The notes under the pieces are model-generated. The model did not search any database. It saw nothing but the letters and a program-made list of their open reading frames with translations, and was not told the origin of the DNA. Of a stretch of DNA of 6,920 nucleotides, positions 1 through 6,315 are shown piece after piece. Every line of letters begins with the position of its first letter. Position 1 is the stretch's first letter. Source of the stretch: an uncultured Collinsella sp. (GTDB lineage: Bacteria > Actinomycetota > Coriobacteriia > Coriobacteriales > Coriobacteriaceae); assembly GCA_900764415.1 (NCBI GenBank), contig CAAFOA010000050.1, positions 1-6,920 of the forward strand, read 5' to 3'. The position numbers were made by a program, and so were the translations under genes.

Positions 1-255
1 CTTATAGACGATTTCGTATCCGGCGGGACGACGTGCGGACATCGAGGTATAGATGCTGCGGCGTGCCGCGGAGATGGGCATGCGGGCGGGGTCGTCGGGA
101 TGGGCGAGGAGCTCGACCAACTCGTCGGAAAGCAGCGCCTTGTCCTCGCCGGTGTTCTCGCTCAAGAGCTGCAGGATGCGTACGGCGCGATAGGCTGCCA
201 TCGAGGCGGAACCCCTGGTCGTGGTTTCGTAGTTTTCAACAACGGCTTCGGTCAT
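1..255 (-). CDS. Partial winged-helix transcriptional regulator, probably WYL type (N-terminus only)
   Basis: The frame is open for 85 codons from an ATG at 255 and leaves the left edge without a stop, so only the N-terminus is present. A purine-rich GGAAAGGA (266-273 on the minus strand) lies 10 bases upstream as a ribosome binding site. After about 20 polar residues the protein reads RAVRILQLLSE (24-34), an acidic linker, LLSDELVELLAHP (41-53), and then PISAARRSIYTSMSARRPAGYEIVY (60-84). This is the layout of a winged helix-turn-helix: helix 1, helix 2, a recognition helix with 'RRSIYTSMSA', and a wing starting at 'GYEI'. That pattern is typical of the DNA-binding end of WYL-domain regulators, but the WYL domain itself would lie outside the window. 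It follows asnS on the same strand, separated by a terminator, so it is probably transcribed on its own. The DNA-binding role is fairly secure; the WYL assignment is inference. Confidence 0.62.
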   Translation of the reverse strand, partial: MTEAVVENYETTTRGSASMAAYRAVRILQLLSENTGEDKALLSDELVELLAHPDDPARMPISAARRSIYTSMSARRPAGYEIVYK

Positions 256-503
256 AGTGCCCACGTCCTTTCCTTTTTTGGTGATGGCAGATCAGAGCCT
301 AGGGCGCGGAGCCTGGCCAAGGACGCGTGACGCTTTGGACGGTCGATGGTTGCCGGCAAACGGCGGGTCGAGTTTTCAACAGCCCTGCCTAACTGACCAA
401 AACCTTGCCAAAAGCTTGACGGACACTGTTGAAAAAAGCGCCCCTCGGCTTGCCGAGAGGCGCTGGCGCGATGTGCTGTAATGCGCTGAGTGCGCTGTGG
501 AGA
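256..503. other. Intergenic region between asnS and the regulator
   Basis: No credible gene is visible here. The region holds the asnS terminator (432-463) and the leader of the regulator gene. The motif TTTTCAACA occurs at 373-381 and, reversed, at 427-435; a third copy sits at 233-241 inside the start of the regulator gene. I could not pick a convincing -35/-10 pair for the regulator. Confidence 0.6.
432..463 (-). terminator. Rho-independent terminator of asnS
   Basis: Read on the minus strand, an 11-bp stem (453-463 with 438-448, one G-U pair) closes a CAAG tetraloop and is followed directly by six T residues (437-432). It begins about 40 bases after the asnS stop codon. A GC-rich stem, tight loop and U-tract make a textbook intrinsic terminator. 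It separates asnS from the downstream regulator gene. Confidence 0.92.
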
Positions 504-1907
504 TTAGAAGTCGGCGTTGCCCACGGTGCGCGGGTGCGGCAGGACGTCGCGGATGTTGCCCACGCCGGTGAGGTACATCACCAAGCGCTCGAAGCCCAAG
601 CCGTAGCCGGCGTGCTTGCAGGAACCGTAGCGGCGCAGGTCAAGGTAGTACTTGTACTGCTCGGGATTCATGCCCAGGTCCTTGATGCGGGCCTCGAGCA
701 GATCCAGGCGCTCCTCGCGCTGGGAGCCGCCGATAATCTCGCCGATACCGGGAACCAGGCAGTCGGCGGCGGCGACGGTCTTGCCGTCCTCGTTCATGCG
801 CATGTAGAACGCCTTGATCTCGGCCGGGTAGTCGGTTACGAAGGTCGGGCGCTTAAAGTGCTCCTCGGTCAGGAAACGCTCGTGCTCGGTTTGTAGGTCG
901 ATGCCCCAGCTCACGGGATAGTCAAACTTGTGACCGGCGGCGACGGCCTGCTCCAGGATCTCGACGGCCTCGGTGTAGGTAACGCGGGCAAAGTCGGAGT
1001 TTGCCACGTGGTTCAGACGCTCGATTAGACCCTTGTCCACAAACTTGTTGAGCATATTGAGCTCGTCGGGGCAGCTGGCCATAACGTCCTTAAGGACGTA
1101 CTTGAGCATGGCCTCGGCGTTATCCATGTAGTCGTTGAGGTCGGCGAAGGCCATCTCGGGCTCAATCATCCAAAACTCGGCGGCATGGCGCGTGGTGTTG
1201 GAGTTTTCGGCGCGGAAGGTGGGGCCAAAGGTGTACACGTCGCCAAAGGCCATGGCAAAGTTCTCGGCGTTGAGCTGGCCGGAAACGGTGAGGCTCGCGT
1301 GCTTGCCAAAGAAGTCCTGGCTCCAGTCAACCTCGCCGGACTCGGTGAGGGGCGGATTTTTGGGGTCGAGCGTGGTCACGCGGAACATCTCGCCGGCGCC
1401 CTCGCAGTCACTCGTGGTGATGATGGGGGTGTTGACGTAGACAAAGCCCTGCTCCTGGAAGAAGCGGTGGATAGCGGCAGCCGCGACAGAGCGGATACGG
1501 AACACGGCGCGGAACAGGTTGGTGCGCGGGCGCAGGTGCTGCTGGGTGCGCAGGAACTCGACGGTGGCACGCTTCTTCTGCAGCGGGTAATCCGGGGCGC
1601 TGACACCCTCGACCTCGATGGAGGTGGCAGAAAGCTCGAAGGGCTGGGGCGCATCGGGGGTCAGCTTGACGGTGCCGGTGCAAATGAGGGCGGCAGAGAC
1701 GTTTTGGTGGGCGATCTCGTCGTAGTTGTCGAGCGCCTCGCGGTTCATGACGACCTGCAGGTCGCGGAAGCAGCTGCCGTCGTTGAGTGTAACGAAGCCA
1801 AAGTTCTTCATGTCGCGGACGGACTTGACCCAGCCGGCAACGGTGACGGTCTGGCCACCGAGCGACTCGGCATCGGCATAGAGCTGCGCGATTTTGGTGC
1901 GGTTCAC
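504..1907 (-). CDS. asnS: Asparaginyl-tRNA synthetase
   Basis: This cytoplasmic class IIb enzyme charges tRNA-Asn with asparagine using ATP. The protein is 467 residues from the GTG start, very close to the 466 of the E. coli enzyme. An N-terminal OB-fold anticodon-binding domain (about 18-105, with [19 protein letters not shown]) is followed by the catalytic core. LRPRTN (125-130) and [12 protein letters not shown] (170-181) are typical of AsnRS. Class II motif 2 is [11 protein letters not shown]...EFWMIEPE (231-251). Motif 3 is [10 protein letters not shown] (436-445). [14 protein letters not shown] (387-400) is also conserved. The start is uncertain: the GTG at 1907 follows a GGGAGG sequence, while an in-frame ATG at 1919 would add four residues (MGGY) and places that sequence inside the gene. 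I prefer the GTG because the ATG lacks its own ribosome binding site. The gene has its own promoter and terminator, so it is monocistronic. No key motif is missing. Confidence 0.97.
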   Translation of the reverse strand: MNRTKIAQLYADAESLGGQTVTVAGWVKSVRDMKNFGFVTLNDGSCFRDLQVVMNREALDNYDEIAHQNVSAALICTGTVKLTPDAPQPFELSATSIEVEGVSAPDYPLQKKRATVEFLRTQQHLRPRTNLFRAVFRIRSVAAAAIHRFFQEQGFVYVNTPIITTSDCEGAGEMFRVTTLDPKNPPLTESGEVDWSQDFFGKHASLTVSGQLNAENFAMAFGDVYTFGPTFRAENSNTTRHAAEFWMIEPEMAFADLNDYMDNAEAMLKYVLKDVMASCPDELNMLNKFVDKGLIERLNHVANSDFARVTYTEAVEILEQAVAAGHKFDYPVSWGIDLQTEHERFLTEEHFKRPTFVTDYPAEIKAFYMRMNEDGKTVAAADCLVPGIGEIIGGSQREERLDLLEARIKDLGMNPEQYKYYLDLRRYGSCKHAGYGLGFERLVMYLTGVGNIRDVLPHPRTVGNADF

Positions 1908-1911
1908 GTAT

Positions 1912-1918
1912 CCTCCCA
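1912..1918 (-). promoter_or_regulatory. asnS ribosome binding site that decides the start
   Basis: On the minus strand GGGAGGA ends four bases before the GTG at 1907. It also overlaps the alternative ATG at 1919 (ATGGGAGG), so this ATG cannot use it. The spacing to GTG is on the short side, which leaves some doubt. Confidence 0.6.
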
Positions 1919-1953
1919 TAACGGTTGTACGGATTATTTCCAAACAGTTAACC

Positions 1954-1982
1954 ATTCTAACCCGCGAGTGGGGGCGTAGCAA
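1954..1982 (-). promoter_or_regulatory. Sigma-70-type promoter of asnS
   Basis: On the minus strand a -35 box TTGCTA (1982-1977) and a -10 box TAGAAT (1959-1954) are separated by exactly 17 bases. Transcription would start near 1947 and give a leader of about 40 bases before the GTG start. No T-box or tRNA-like leader structure fits in so short a leader. Confidence 0.65.
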
Positions 1983-2013
1983 AACGGCAAGCTCGATGTA
2001 TGAGCGTGACGTG

Positions 2014-2044
2014 GGCACCGCGCAAGCGCCGATTTTGCGGTGCC
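2014..2044 (-). repeat. Inverted repeat at the acyltransferase stop codon
   Basis: Perfect 8-bp arms (GGCACCGC and GCGGTGCC) flank a 15-base loop. The hairpin begins on the last base of the acyltransferase stop codon. There is no T-tract after it on the minus strand, so it is a weak candidate terminator or an mRNA 3'-end stabiliser rather than a classic intrinsic terminator. Confidence 0.45.
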
Positions 2045-3978
2045 TAGTGCCCGCAGATGGCTTGGCGTATGAGAGCAGCGTAGGTGTCGATTCCCGCCTG
2101 GGTGAGGTGTGTGCCGTCGTCGACGAGGTATTCGCTGTGGCCCTCGGAGGCACCGTTCCAGTCGATGACGCCGGCGTTGTCGTTTTGAGCGCAGACGTCG
2201 CGGATTGTCTGGTTATTGCGGTCCTGTAGCTCGAGCGGTACACGCACGGTCACAAAGTAGATGGGCTTGCCGCCCACGGCATTAATCACGTCCTGCACCT
2301 GCTGAGGGTCGCGGATGAGGCCGTTGGTGCCTAGCGCGCAGATGACCACGCTTGGATCGTAGTTGGCGATGTCCTGCGCGTAGACATCCTGGAAGGTGTA
2401 GAACTGGCGGCTCACCACGCCGTCGATGTACGCGTTGGGAAGCACCGCCTGAATGCCAGGTTGGGCACCTGCGGTGACCGAGTCGCCGATCATGAGCACG
2501 CGGGCGTCGCAGGTCCCGGTCGCCTCGTCGTAGGTAAAGCTCTTCCAGTCAAGGTTCTTCGGGACCTTTTCGGCGATAGGTCCCTCTTTGGGTTTTTGCT
2601 TGGTGGCGTCGTTGGATGCGGTGTCGCTGGGCTGGGAATCTTTGCCGGATGCGGGCTCGGCGCCCTTGTCGTTGGCTTCGTTGTCCTGGGATGAGGTCGC
2701 GTTCTGGGCAAGCTCGGGACGGAGCTGCTCGGCGCGGGCGGTGGCGATGCCTGCCCAGTCAAGCGGCGCGAAGGCAAGTGCGGCGACGCATGCGGCGCCA
2801 AGCGCGGGGAGCACCATGGCGGGCGCGAGGACGTGCTTTCTTGCCGTGCTGTCCTGTTGGACCGGCTTGTGGGACCAAGGGCGTTCGACGAGGCGATAGA
2901 AAACCTCGGCTACCGCAAGGATCAGTACAAGCTGTAATACCTGCTCCCACCAGGCGATGCGGGTAGTGCGGGTTGCGGGGTTCATAAGAAGCAGTAGGGG
3001 ATAGTGCACCAGATAGACCGAGAACGAGCGCTGGCCCAGCCAGACGAGCGGCTTGACCGACAATAGACGACGCACGATGCACTCCGTATTCTGCACGCAG
3101 ATGATAAGGAGCCCGGTGAGTAGGGCGAGCAGCAAAAAGCCACCGCGGTAGAGCCAGGCGCTCTCTCCGGTCAGCATGAGTGCGCCGGCTATAACGGCAA
3201 CGAGCCACGCGATAGAAATCGCGTTGACCTTTGAGATGCCCTTGTTGGCTCCGGGGGTATGGATGTCACCGCTCAGCATCTCGCGCAGGCGCGGCGCTGC
3301 GATGGCGGCTAAGGCTCCGCATAGAAGCTCGGCGGCACGGGTGTCGGTTCCGTAGTAGACGCGCGATGTGTCGGCGGTGGGATTAAACATGAGGACCATG
3401 GCTGCCGCCGATGCAAGCGCGAATGCGATCGTGATGCCGATGGCGGTGTTGCGCGACCTGGTTTTGCTGCACAGTGCCATAAGGATGACCGGCCATACCA
3501 GATAGAACTGCATAGTGACAGCGCAGAACCACAGGTGCGTGAGCGGCGAGGGGAGCCCCGCGGCGGCGAAATACGAGACGTTACGGAAGATGTAGAACCA
3601 GTTGCTCAAAAAGAGTGCCGATGGCAGGGCGTCCTGCTGCACCTTGGGGAGTAGGCTCGGGGCCGCGATGTAGGTGGCGACGGCGGTAAGCGCGATGGTC
3701 ACGACGATCGGCGGCATCATGCGCGCAATGCGGCGACAGATATAGCGCGGGTACGAGAATCCGTCGCGTGCCGTAGCCCGCATAATGCTTTTGGTGGCGA
3801 GATAACCACTCAGCGTAAAGAAGAGTGTAACGCCCAAAAAACCGCCGGTCAGGCGGCTGGGGCGAAGGCGATATAGGACGACGCCGGCGATGGCGAGGGC
3901 GCGGAGCCCGTCGAGCGCGACGATGCGTTGGTTGCGTTGAGGCGCGGCATGTGCGGCGCCCGTGGGTGTGTTTTGCAT
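2044..3978 (-). CDS. Membrane acyltransferase (AT3) fused to an extracellular SGNH domain, OafA/OatA-like
   Basis: This 644-residue protein resembles two-domain O-acetyltransferases that move acetyl groups across the membrane onto cell-wall or surface polysaccharides. The start is the ATG at 3978, preceded by GGAGGA (3986-3991) at 7 bases; an upstream in-frame TTG lies on top of this site. Residues 16-362 form the AT3 domain with about ten membrane segments, including [15 protein letters not shown] (22-36), [11 protein letters not shown] (53-63), RRIARMMPP (82-90) and [16 protein letters not shown] (148-163). One more hydrophobic helix (384-404) leads to a polar S/D/N/E/K-rich linker (about 416-472). 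The SGNH hydrolase domain follows: [11 protein letters not shown] (494-504, nucleophile Ser500), ALGTNG (548-553), and DDGTHLT (620-626, catalytic Asp and His). Oddity: the family's R-X10-H motif has Arg at position 37 in place of His (codon CGC at 3870-3868). The acceptor polymer cannot be told from sequence. It is transcribed in the same direction as crr but is separated from it by 235 bases. Confidence 0.88.
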   Translation of the reverse strand: MQNTPTGAAHAAPQRNQRIVALDGLRALAIAGVVLYRLRPSRLTGGFLGVTLFFTLSGYLATKSIMRATARDGFSYPRYICRRIARMMPPIVVTIALTAVATYIAAPSLLPKVQQDALPSALFLSNWFYIFRNVSYFAAAGLPSPLTHLWFCAVTMQFYLVWPVILMALCSKTRSRNTAIGITIAFALASAAAMVLMFNPTADTSRVYYGTDTRAAELLCGALAAIAAPRLREMLSGDIHTPGANKGISKVNAISIAWLVAVIAGALMLTGESAWLYRGGFLLLALLTGLLIICVQNTECIVRRLLSVKPLVWLGQRSFSVYLVHYPLLLLMNPATRTTRIAWWEQVLQLVLILAVAEVFYRLVERPWSHKPVQQDSTARKHVLAPAMVLPALGAACVAALAFAPLDWAGIATARAEQLRPELAQNATSSQDNEANDKGAEPASGKDSQPSDTASNDATKQKPKEGPIAEKVPKNLDWKSFTYDEATGTCDARVLMIGDSVTAGAQPGIQAVLPNAYIDGVVSRQFYTFQDVYAQDIANYDPSVVICALGTNGLIRDPQQVQDVINAVGGKPIYFVTVRVPLELQDRNNQTIRDVCAQNDNAGVIDWNGASEGHSEYLVDDGTHLTQAGIDTYAALIRQAICGH

Positions 3979-4213
3979 CGATCTTTCCTCCAATGTCGAC
4001 CTAGCAGTCTAGCGCTCTGCGCGGACAAAGGAAGGGGGTTCATGCGGTTGAACAACATGCCGCGGGGCGATGCCTCGCTACGCAAAAGCCGCACCTGCGT
4101 TGATGCTCAGCTGCCTATATAGAAATGTTTCAGAACCTCTACATAGGCAAAAACAACAACACAGATGCGGCAAAGATGCACAGGTGGTTGAGTCTTTATG
4201 CGACGGCGGTCTG
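3979..4213. other. Intergenic region between crr and the acyltransferase gene
   Basis: No gene is visible in these 235 bases. They hold the acyltransferase ribosome binding site (3986-3991) and a 12-bp inverted repeat (4112-4149). There is no clear intrinsic terminator for crr. A possible -10 (TAGACT on the minus strand near 4009-4014) has no good -35, so the acyltransferase promoter remains unassigned and read-through from crr is possible. Confidence 0.5.
4112..4149. repeat. 12-bp inverted repeat with a GAAA-TTTC loop
   Basis: The arms TGCCTATATAGA (4112-4123) and TCTACATAGGCA (4138-4149) are complementary at 11 of 12 positions, and the twelfth is a G-T wobble in the minus-strand transcript. 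The 14-base spacer begins inside GAAATGTTTC (4122-4131), itself a GAAA/TTTC inverted motif. On neither strand is the 3' arm followed by a T-tract, so it is not a standard terminator. An operator or a leader hairpin upstream of the acyltransferase gene are both possible. Confidence 0.6.
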
Positions 4214-4777
4214 CTACTTGGTCTTGGCCACCAGCAGCGGGTCGCCGAGCTTGACGAGCGGATTGCCGCCGATAAGCGTGCCAGACTCGCCGACGTGGTC
4301 GATGCTCTTGAGGCGGTCGAGCTCAGAGACGATGACGGTCACGATGTCCTCGTGACCAGCGGCCTTAATGGCGTCGCGGTCGAAGCTGATGAGCGGCTGG
4401 CCGGCCTTGACCGTGTCGCCCATCTCGACAAAGCGGGCAAAACCCTTGCCATTCATTTCCACGGTGCCCAGGCCAACATGGATGAACACGCGCAGGCCGT
4501 CCTCGGTGATCATGCCGATGGAGTGGTTGGTGACGGTGGTGGCGCCGATGCGGCCGTTGGCGGGCGCGTAGATGGTGCCGGTAATGGGCTCGATGCCGTA
4601 GCCCTGGCCGAGCATGCCCGAGGCGATGGTCTCGTCGGGAACCTCACTCAGATTGACGAGCACGCCGTTGACGGGAGCGTAGATGACGCCTTCGCGGGTG
4701 GCGAAGCTTGCTGCGGGCGGAACGGACGCCTCGCCCGACGAAGTGAACGTGGACTTGAGCGAATCGAGCAGACCCAT
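4214..4777 (-). CDS. crr: Glucose-type PTS EIIA protein (Crr-like), stand-alone
   Basis: EIIA(Glc) proteins accept a phosphoryl group from HPr and pass it to an EIIB domain during sugar uptake; in many bacteria they also signal carbon status. The 187-residue protein starts at the ATG at 4777, with GGAGG (4783-4787) five bases upstream. The first residues, MGLLDSLKS, closely match the MGLFDKLKS opening of E. coli Crr, which forms a membrane-binding amphipathic helix and supports this start over an in-frame ATG 26 codons further up. The barrel domain runs from about 30 to 187: VIYAPVNGVLVNLSEVPDE (31-49), IEPITGTIYAPANGRIG (62-78), TNHSIGM (83-89), and VFIHVGLGTVEMNGKGF (97-113). Both active-site histidines are present, His85 and His100, the second being the phosphorylated one. 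A Ser/Ala/Pro-rich insert of about 15 residues follows the N-terminal helix and explains the extra length over the 169-residue E. coli protein. No EIIB/EIIC genes are nearby, so it probably serves PTS permeases encoded elsewhere. Confidence 0.93.
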   Translation of the reverse strand: MGLLDSLKSTFTSSGEASVPPAASFATREGVIYAPVNGVLVNLSEVPDETIASGMLGQGYGIEPITGTIYAPANGRIGATTVTNHSIGMITEDGLRVFIHVGLGTVEMNGKGFARFVEMGDTVKAGQPLISFDRDAIKAAGHEDIVTVIVSELDRLKSIDHVGESGTLIGGNPLVKLGDPLLVAKTK

Positions 4778-4827
4778 AGATGCCTCCAACGTATCAGGCG
4801 CGCATGTTGCACGCGTGTGGTTTGCCG

Positions 4828-4837
4828 GAAACGTTTC
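4828..4837. promoter_or_regulatory. Palindromic LacI-operator-like site in the crr leader
   Basis: GAAACGTTTC is a perfect 10-bp palindrome with a central CG, the style of operators bound by LacI-family regulators, including catabolite-response sites. It lies about 25-35 bases downstream of the predicted crr start point, where binding would block transcription. A wider pair GGAAAC (4827-4832) / GTTTCC (4844-4849) overlaps it. No regulator gene is present here, so the role is inferred. Confidence 0.45.
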
Positions 4838-4868
4838 GTACGTGTTTCCCAGCACGGTCAGCGCTCCT

Positions 4869-4897
4869 ATTTTACGCTGCCCAACGATACCTCTGAA
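4869..4897 (-). promoter_or_regulatory. Sigma-70-type promoter of crr
   Basis: On the minus strand a -35-like TTCAGA (4897-4892) and a -10 TAAAAT (4874-4869) are separated by 17 bases. Transcription would start around 4862, giving a leader of about 85 bases. A 10-bp palindrome, TGATATATCA (4909-4918), lies just upstream of the -35 box and could be a further binding site. Confidence 0.55.
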
Positions 4898-4980
4898 CAG
4901 CGATTTTGTGATATATCAGTTGAAGGCCAACTTATTGCGGGGGTGTTTCTGCGCCGTGGGCTCAAGTGGGGTACGCTAAG

Positions 4981-5010
4981 GTGCGAAAAACGAGTGCGCA
5001 CGAATCGCAC
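4981..5010 (+). repeat. Nested inverted repeats before the hydrolase ribosome binding site
   Basis: GTGCGA (4981-4986) and TCGCAC (5005-5010) are exact inverted copies and enclose the 8-bp palindrome GTGCGCAC (4994-5001). The outer arm ends directly against the Shine-Dalgarno run that begins at 5011. It could be an operator or a leader hairpin; the arms are short and chance is possible. Confidence 0.35.
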
Positions 5011-5023
5011 GGAGGGGGCACCT

Positions 5024-5923
5024 ATGATTATTGAGAACCATGCGCTGTGGGGCGAGGAGCCGACCGAGGATTATCCGGCGACGTTTACGTATCTGGGTGC
5101 CGAGCCGCTGCCCGATAAGCCCAATGGCCGCCGCCCCGCGGTGATCATCTGCGGCGGAGGCGGGTTTACGCATATCGCTCCGCACGAGCAGGACCCGGTG
5201 GCGTTTGCGTTTTTGGACCGCGGCTACCAGGCCTTTGTGCTCAACTATGTGACGAGTGGCACGGGCGACGTGAGCTTTCCGCACCCGCAGGCGGACCTCG
5301 CCAAGATGGTCGCTACCGTGCGCGTCAACGCCGACGAGTGGCATGTCGATCCCAAGCGCGTGTGCATCGTGGGTTTCTCAGCGGGCGGCATGATCTGCGC
5401 CTCGTTGGCAACGCAGTGGAAGACTGGACCCTTTGCGGGCCTTGCCGGGGCTCGTCCGGAGGATATTCGTCCCGACGCCGTGGTGCTGGGCTATCCGTTG
5501 CTCGACCTCGCCTATGTGCGCGATATGCAGACGCGCGACCCGCGCATCGACCTGCGCGTGCCAAAGACGGGTGGCAAGACAGGGCGCGATCTGCTCAACG
5601 ACTATCTGTCGATGGTGACGGGTGGCGAGGCGACCGATGAGCACCTGACCGACATTTGCCCTACCACGCACGTTTCGCGCCAGATGCCCCCGACCTTTGT
5701 GTGGGGGGTTTCGGACGACAAGACGGCGCCGATCGCGCAGGTCTATCTGTTTGCACAGCGCATGGCCGAGGAGGGTGTTGCATGCGAGATGCACGTCTTT
5801 GACCAGGGTGGCCACGGCCTTTCGCTCGGCAACGCCAATACCGCGGTCGACAACGAGGACAAGCAGGTTTCCGTCCGTCCCTGGATTCGCCTGGCCTTCC
5901 GCTTTCTGGAGCGCCATCTGTAA
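5024..5923 (+). CDS. Alpha/beta hydrolase, acetyl-esterase-like
   Basis: The 299-residue protein is probably a cytoplasmic serine esterase: no signal peptide or membrane segment is seen. The ATG at 5024 follows a strong GGAGGGGG (5011-5018) at 5 bases; the frame is open far upstream, but only this start has such a site. The oxyanion-loop region is AVIICGGGGFTH (39-50), matching the PGGGY-type loop of acetylxylan-esterase-like and BD-FAE-like enzymes rather than the HGGG of lipases. It is followed by VAFAFLDRGYQAFVLNYV (59-76), which is typical of the same group. The nucleophile elbow is GFSAGG (117-122, Ser119). The acid is Asp231 or Asp232 in WGVSDDKTAP, and the histidine is His264 in FDQGGHGLSLG (259-269). 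The triad is therefore complete. Likely substrates are short acyl esters, perhaps acetylated sugars, but this cannot be read from the sequence. It is divergent from crr across 246 bases, so shared regulation is possible. No clear promoter was found. Confidence 0.88.
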   Translation: MIIENHALWGEEPTEDYPATFTYLGAEPLPDKPNGRRPAVIICGGGGFTHIAPHEQDPVAFAFLDRGYQAFVLNYVTSGTGDVSFPHPQADLAKMVATVRVNADEWHVDPKRVCIVGFSAGGMICASLATQWKTGPFAGLAGARPEDIRPDAVVLGYPLLDLAYVRDMQTRDPRIDLRVPKTGGKTGRDLLNDYLSMVTGGEATDEHLTDICPTTHVSRQMPPTFVWGVSDDKTAPIAQVYLFAQRMAEEGVACEMHVFDQGGHGLSLGNANTAVDNEDKQVSVRPWIRLAFRFLERHL

Positions 5924-5947
5924 GAGGACGGACATCCCCTCAATAAC

Positions 5948-6010
5948 TTGCGGTGAAATAGTTCCTATTTAAGGCCTCAACCAGCCCAAGCAGGAACTAT
6001 TCCACCGCAA
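5948..6010. repeat. 19-bp near-perfect inverted repeat
   Basis: The arm TTGCGGTGAAATAGTTCCT (5948-5966) is the reverse complement of 5992-6010 at 18 of 19 positions, across a 25-base loop. It begins 24 bases after the hydrolase stop codon. On the plus strand the second arm is followed by CTTTGTCTTT, moderately U-rich, so it might end hydrolase transcription. The size and symmetry also fit a dispersed palindromic element. Confidence 0.8.
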
Positions 6011-6032
6011 CTTTGTCTTTGATGCCCCGCCC

Positions 6033-6214
6033 GGAAACTGCGTCCCGGTTTGGGCGCGGATTCCGGGATGCAGTTTCCCATAGGGCCTCGACTGGGAAAG
6101 TGCGTCCCGTTTCGGGCGGGGATTCCGGGTTGCATTTTCCGCAAGAGGCTTGTTTGGGAAACCATATCCCGTTTCGAGCCAGAATTCTGGCAGAGCGGCA
6201 AAATATCGGCTTCC
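6033..6214. repeat. Three tandem 62-bp hairpin units
   Basis: The landmarks GGAAA (6033, 6095, 6157) and TCCCG (6043, 6105, 6167) recur at exactly 62 bases. Unit 1 pairs 6033-6048 with 6063-6078, 16 of 16 positions with one G-T wobble. Unit 2 pairs 6095-6109 with 6126-6140, 14 of 15 with two wobbles. Unit 3 has diverged: its original right arm is lost, but 6157-6167 pairs with 6203-6214 (one mismatch, one bulge) around a perfect 14-bp palindrome, GCCAGAATTCTGGC (6178-6191). No protein frame explains the period. Confidence 0.82.
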
Positions 6215-6221
6215 GGCAGCT

Positions 6222-6261
6222 GGGGACGTTCCTTAAGTGCCGGCACCCTGGGACACTCCCT
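6222..6261. repeat. REP-like element with central palindrome
   Basis: A perfect 10-bp palindrome GTGCCGGCAC (6237-6246) is flanked by two similar direct copies, GGGACGTTCC (6223-6232) and GGGACACTCC (6250-6259), 8 of 10 identical. This resembles short REP-type sequences that I associate with REP-associated IS200-like transposases in other Gram-positive genomes, but that comparison is from memory and no transposase gene lies in the window. Confidence 0.5.
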
Positions 6262-6315
6262 GTATGATTCGCATGCTACGGAGGAAAGCGGATCATTTTG
6301 GGTGGCGGTAGTCGG

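Larger units (their letters stand above)
5924..6315. other. Convergent intergenic region filled with hairpin repeats
   Basis: No credible gene lies in these 392 bases between two convergent genes. About 80% of the stretch from 5948 to 6262 is accounted for by three separate repeat structures described individually: 5948-6010, 6033-6214 and 6222-6261. A weak hairpin (6265-6272 with 6288-6295, loop 15, followed by TTTT) is a poor candidate terminator on the plus strand. Confidence 0.7.

Noticed and set aside
1185..1979. Long plus-strand open frame (264 codons) antisense to asnS
   Set aside because: It is a shadow of a high-GC gene: low-complexity Gly/Val/Ala/Leu translation, no family resemblance, and the opposite strand encodes an unmistakable AsnRS.
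1920..2243. Upstream extension of the asnS frame
   Set aside because: It runs into the acyltransferase gene in another frame, crosses the asnS promoter, and codes for Ser/Thr/Arg-rich sequence with no AsnRS similarity.
4112..4149. Intrinsic terminator of crr
   Set aside because: The 3' arm is not followed by a T-tract on the minus strand; the T-rich stretch lies on the 5' side instead.
4778..4855. 26-residue N-terminal extension of crr
   Set aside because: The extension lacks a ribosome binding site, and the MGLLDSLKS start matches the known Crr N-terminus and has GGAGG upstream.
4070..5023. Long N-terminal extension of the hydrolase frame
   Set aside because: It is the antisense of crr and the divergent gap; the hydrolase fold and its strong ribosome binding site begin at 5011-5024.
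504..5923. A multi-gene novel defence or biosynthetic system
   Set aside because: The complete genes are recognisable, functionally unrelated, and separated by their own promoters or gaps, so nothing supports a single system.
5948..6214. CRISPR array
   Set aside because: The 62-bp units are contiguous diverged hairpins with no short identical repeats alternating with unique spacers, and no cas genes are present.
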